The position numbers were made by a program, and so were the translations under genes. This document shows positions 61,270 through 64,000 of a DNA stretch of 64,000 bases, one piece after another; position 1 is the stretch's first letter; every line of letters starts with the position of its first letter. Source of the stretch: Hydractinia symbiolongicarpus (lineage: Eukaryota > Cnidaria > Hydrozoa > Anthoathecata > Hydractiniidae); assembly GCF_029227915.1 (NCBI RefSeq), contig NC_079878.1:5084001-5148000 (forward strand), given 5' to 3'. The notes under the pieces were generated by a model. It had not been told where the DNA came from. It made no database searches and saw nothing but the letters and a program-made list of their open reading frames with translations.

Positions 61270-64000
61270 GAAGTTGAGTAGCAGTAGCTGCTCCCTTTTT
61301 CCAGTATATACTTCTTAAAACCCTTTATATCGAGGTATAATATAAAAGTATGTGTACGTATGTATTTTTTTGTACATAGTTGTTTAAAAAAATCTATATT
61401 ATAACACAAGATTTTGACTGTAAACTGAAATAGAATCCATAGTCGTTATTGGGCATAACTAGCCTAAGTACCTGACCGTTTAATCGTAAACTGTATGAGG
61501 TGCTAGACGGGTTAAACACCTAATACAGGCTGCATCTGGGTGGAGCATTTAATAGAGTATAGGTGCTCATCTAATAGATCCCCCTTTTAAGACAAAAAGA
61601 TTTTTCTAAAAAATGGCTTTCTCATATTTTTGGTTTAATAAATACAATAATATCTTCAACCTCGTTCCAAAGACTTTGTTATATCGAAGATGGCGCGAAG
61701 ACATCAAGAACAAATATAGATCCTATAAACAAGATTGAATGTTCCTGCGAGATTTAGAACTAATTGTGAATAAAAGAGTTGGTTCATAGCATTATTACAG
61801 CCTTTTAACTCAAATGTATAATCGAAAACTTTTCGGCTATTCGGCTAATGCCACTGCTTTGCAAATGCCAAAAGTTAATTCTGGATTATGTCAATGTACT
61901 TAGCCATAAAAGCCATTTAAAATCTAGATTGTTTCTATTGTTTGGTCAGATTTTTTGGCAAAAAAATGTTATGTTCTCATAAAATTTTTATACTAACATG
62001 ATACTTTCTATTCCGAACGTTTCATATGAACTTGAGGTATCGATTGTTTGTTTACGATTAATTTCGGCATAATATTTGCACGCAGTTTTACTTTTTCTGC
62101 ACAAAGACGCAGTTAAGTCGCACACAGTTCTGTTCAAAATCATCAAAAATACAAAATGGACTTTCTGCAGTATAGCTGCGTTCAAAAGCAATCAAGCATG
62201 AAATTTAATTTTTCTGTAAAATGCTAAGCCTCTTTTAATAATAATCCTAAAGAAAGGTTTTTTATCCACTATAAATAAGTTGACAGTTCTGCACTGGAGT
62301 ACTATTTTTTTTACCTTAGAGAACCATAAAGAATCAAACTTTGAAAGACTTTCAAGCAGCTACTTGTATGTACAAATCTGTGCATGGTACCGCGCACAAT
62401 TGTGCACACAAGACGCGGCCAATGAGTTAGTATATGATAAACCCTAAACTTAAACATTTTTACTGTGATTATAAAAAAACAGTAATTATAAATCCAAATT
62501 TTATCTGATATATTTAAAGTACTTTGTTTTTACACCCTTTTTATAAATACAAAAGTTAATTTTTCCTGAGTATGTTTCGAATAAAAGAGTGCCATCAGAT
62601 AAAAAGAAAATGGCTGAAGAGGAGTTACTGAATTAGTCAATCAACCGTGCAGGAAAATTACGGTTGATTGCAGAACGTGAAGTAATTCATCTTTTTTGCA
62701 AGCTGCATTCAAAAATATTTTGCAAACTCGAAAGCAGCTCGCTAAAGGTAATTTGAATATAACTTTGCACAAAATTTGCGAAAGTTTGGCCTGGATAGAG
62801 TTGTTGGTATATTTAAACTGGCTTGTTGGAGTTGGAACGTTTAATTTCCAGAAAGTTTTTAAAATAATTTAAAGTTTCAGGTAAGTTTTTTTAATTTTGC
62901 AATCTATAGGTAATGTTGTGATATGCTCATCAAATTGTGGTTCCATTCTGCACAAAGGCGACAGTAGGATTGCTTCATATCAAGCTCCTGCGATATTAAA
63001 TGATTATATGAAGTCCAGCAAAACTGTGTTCTGTTGTATTTATGAAAATACTTTGCAACACAGTAGCTGTGTACAATAAAATAAATATGTAACTATGTAA
63101 CATATATGTAAATATGTTATATTACTTTATAAGCACACGTAAAAGCTAAAAACATAAAAAAGTGTATTTAGGGCACCCAATAATTAGCGAAGCATTGTTT
63201 TTGCATCAACTAAATTAAGTTTTTTAATTATGCAGAAATTTATTCATAAAGAACTATAAACATAACCACTTCATAAGCTTCAAGAAGTCGTGCGTATATT
63301 GCACTAAAACTCTAAAACCAGCCAAGAGAGGGAATACTACCGGGTACCTAATATGTAGTAATTTTAAGGGGTTTTAATTTTGACCATATCTGTCAAATTT
63401 AAAAGATGAAATGTTTCCAAAGCTCTTGATCCGCCTAAATGAGTTCCCAAGTTGTGTCTGTCATCTTATTTTTAACTTGACAGATAGCCGATATTTAATT
63501 TTTTTTTCCTTTCTCTTTTCATTTTATTTACTTTTCCGTATTTTATTAATAAAATTCCGTGAAGGCTAGTTAAAAATGAACGATTATCCACAAGAAAACG
63601 TAAATCAAAAACTAATAATGCTTCTTAAAATCCAAATCTTAGTTTTGGTGTTGTGTATAAACAGCAATCTAGACATTCCACTGATGTGTTGAGTAATATC
63701 AGATTTTTTTTTAGATGTGAAAATAACAAACAATGCATCTATCGTACATGTATTTATATTTTTTCGCTGTTCTGTTACCTGAAATCACTCAAGGTAAATT
63801 GTTTAAAATACTTTTATTATTTCGTATGTTTGGTCTCTTGTTTTTTTTTTCAGATTTGTTAGTATTAAGGTCCTCTATGAAGAAGGTTGTTGTTATATGC
63901 ATCTTTTGAACACATAGTTCGATAACTTTCGCTAATATCAATCAATGACCTGATTGACGATTCGACATAAGACGCTTACAAGCAGAAATTCTCAACCATG
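61270..64000. other. Spacer downstream of the RhoGEF gene
   Basis: A short open frame (about 62910-63079) follows an acceptor-like tgcaatctatag and ends three bases before an aataaaataaa run. It could be a last exon of an unrecognised transcript, but nothing confirms this. Two further acceptor-like tracts lie near 63715 and 63855 at the window edge. Confidence 0.35.
62638..62670. repeat. 11-bp perfect hairpin
   Basis: caatcaaccgt (62638-62648) is mirrored at 62660-62670 around an 11-nt loop. Confidence 0.6.

Overview
This is an AT-rich stretch of animal nuclear DNA with spliced genes, long gene-poor spacers and many remnants of mobile elements. The gene content (a DAN/gremlin-type cystine-knot protein, a Trio/Dbl-like RhoGEF with many short introns, a Penelope-type reverse transcriptase fragment) fits an early-branching metazoan. 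A cnidarian, perhaps a medusozoan, is my best guess. That is an inference from gene style and repeat style; no single sequence proves it.

Layout. 1-14 kb holds no convincing protein gene: hairpins, a 35-bp near-perfect inverted repeat at 6.3 kb, short elements with pogo/Tigger-like ends, a 14-bp minisatellite at 11.2-11.6 kb, a tRNA-like relic and a 212-bp MITE. At 14.74-15.16 kb (minus) lies a compact gene for a secreted DAN-family BMP/Wnt-antagonist-like protein. 15.5-23.5 kb is repeats and spacer. 23.97-24.61 kb is a frameshifted Penelope-like RT fragment. 25.49-27.71 kb is a frameshifted, internally deleted copy of a coiled-coil, transposon-like protein gene, followed by a 165/150-bp satellite whose units carry TGACGTCA. 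At 35.26-39.51 kb is an uninterrupted 1415-codon ORF for an almost entirely coiled-coil protein. 39.5-55.2 kb is spacer with dispersed repeats, a 749-bp element with 40-bp inverted ends (47.58-48.33 kb) and a broken pogo/Tigger transposase piece (minus, 53.8-54.5 kb). At 55.2-61.15 kb is a 13-exon gene, assembled here with consistent splice phases, for a 659-aa protein with an N-terminal C2H2 zinc finger followed by DH and PH domains.

The three live genes do not form an operon or an obvious pathway. One product should be secreted and bind TGF-beta-type ligands, one is probably a cytoskeletal or centrosomal scaffold, and one should activate Rho-family GTPases. The most unusual items are the zinc finger-RhoGEF fusion carried on a phase-symmetric exon, the intronless giant coiled-coil gene in an intron-rich genome, the minisatellite that is open in three frames, and the long hairpins.
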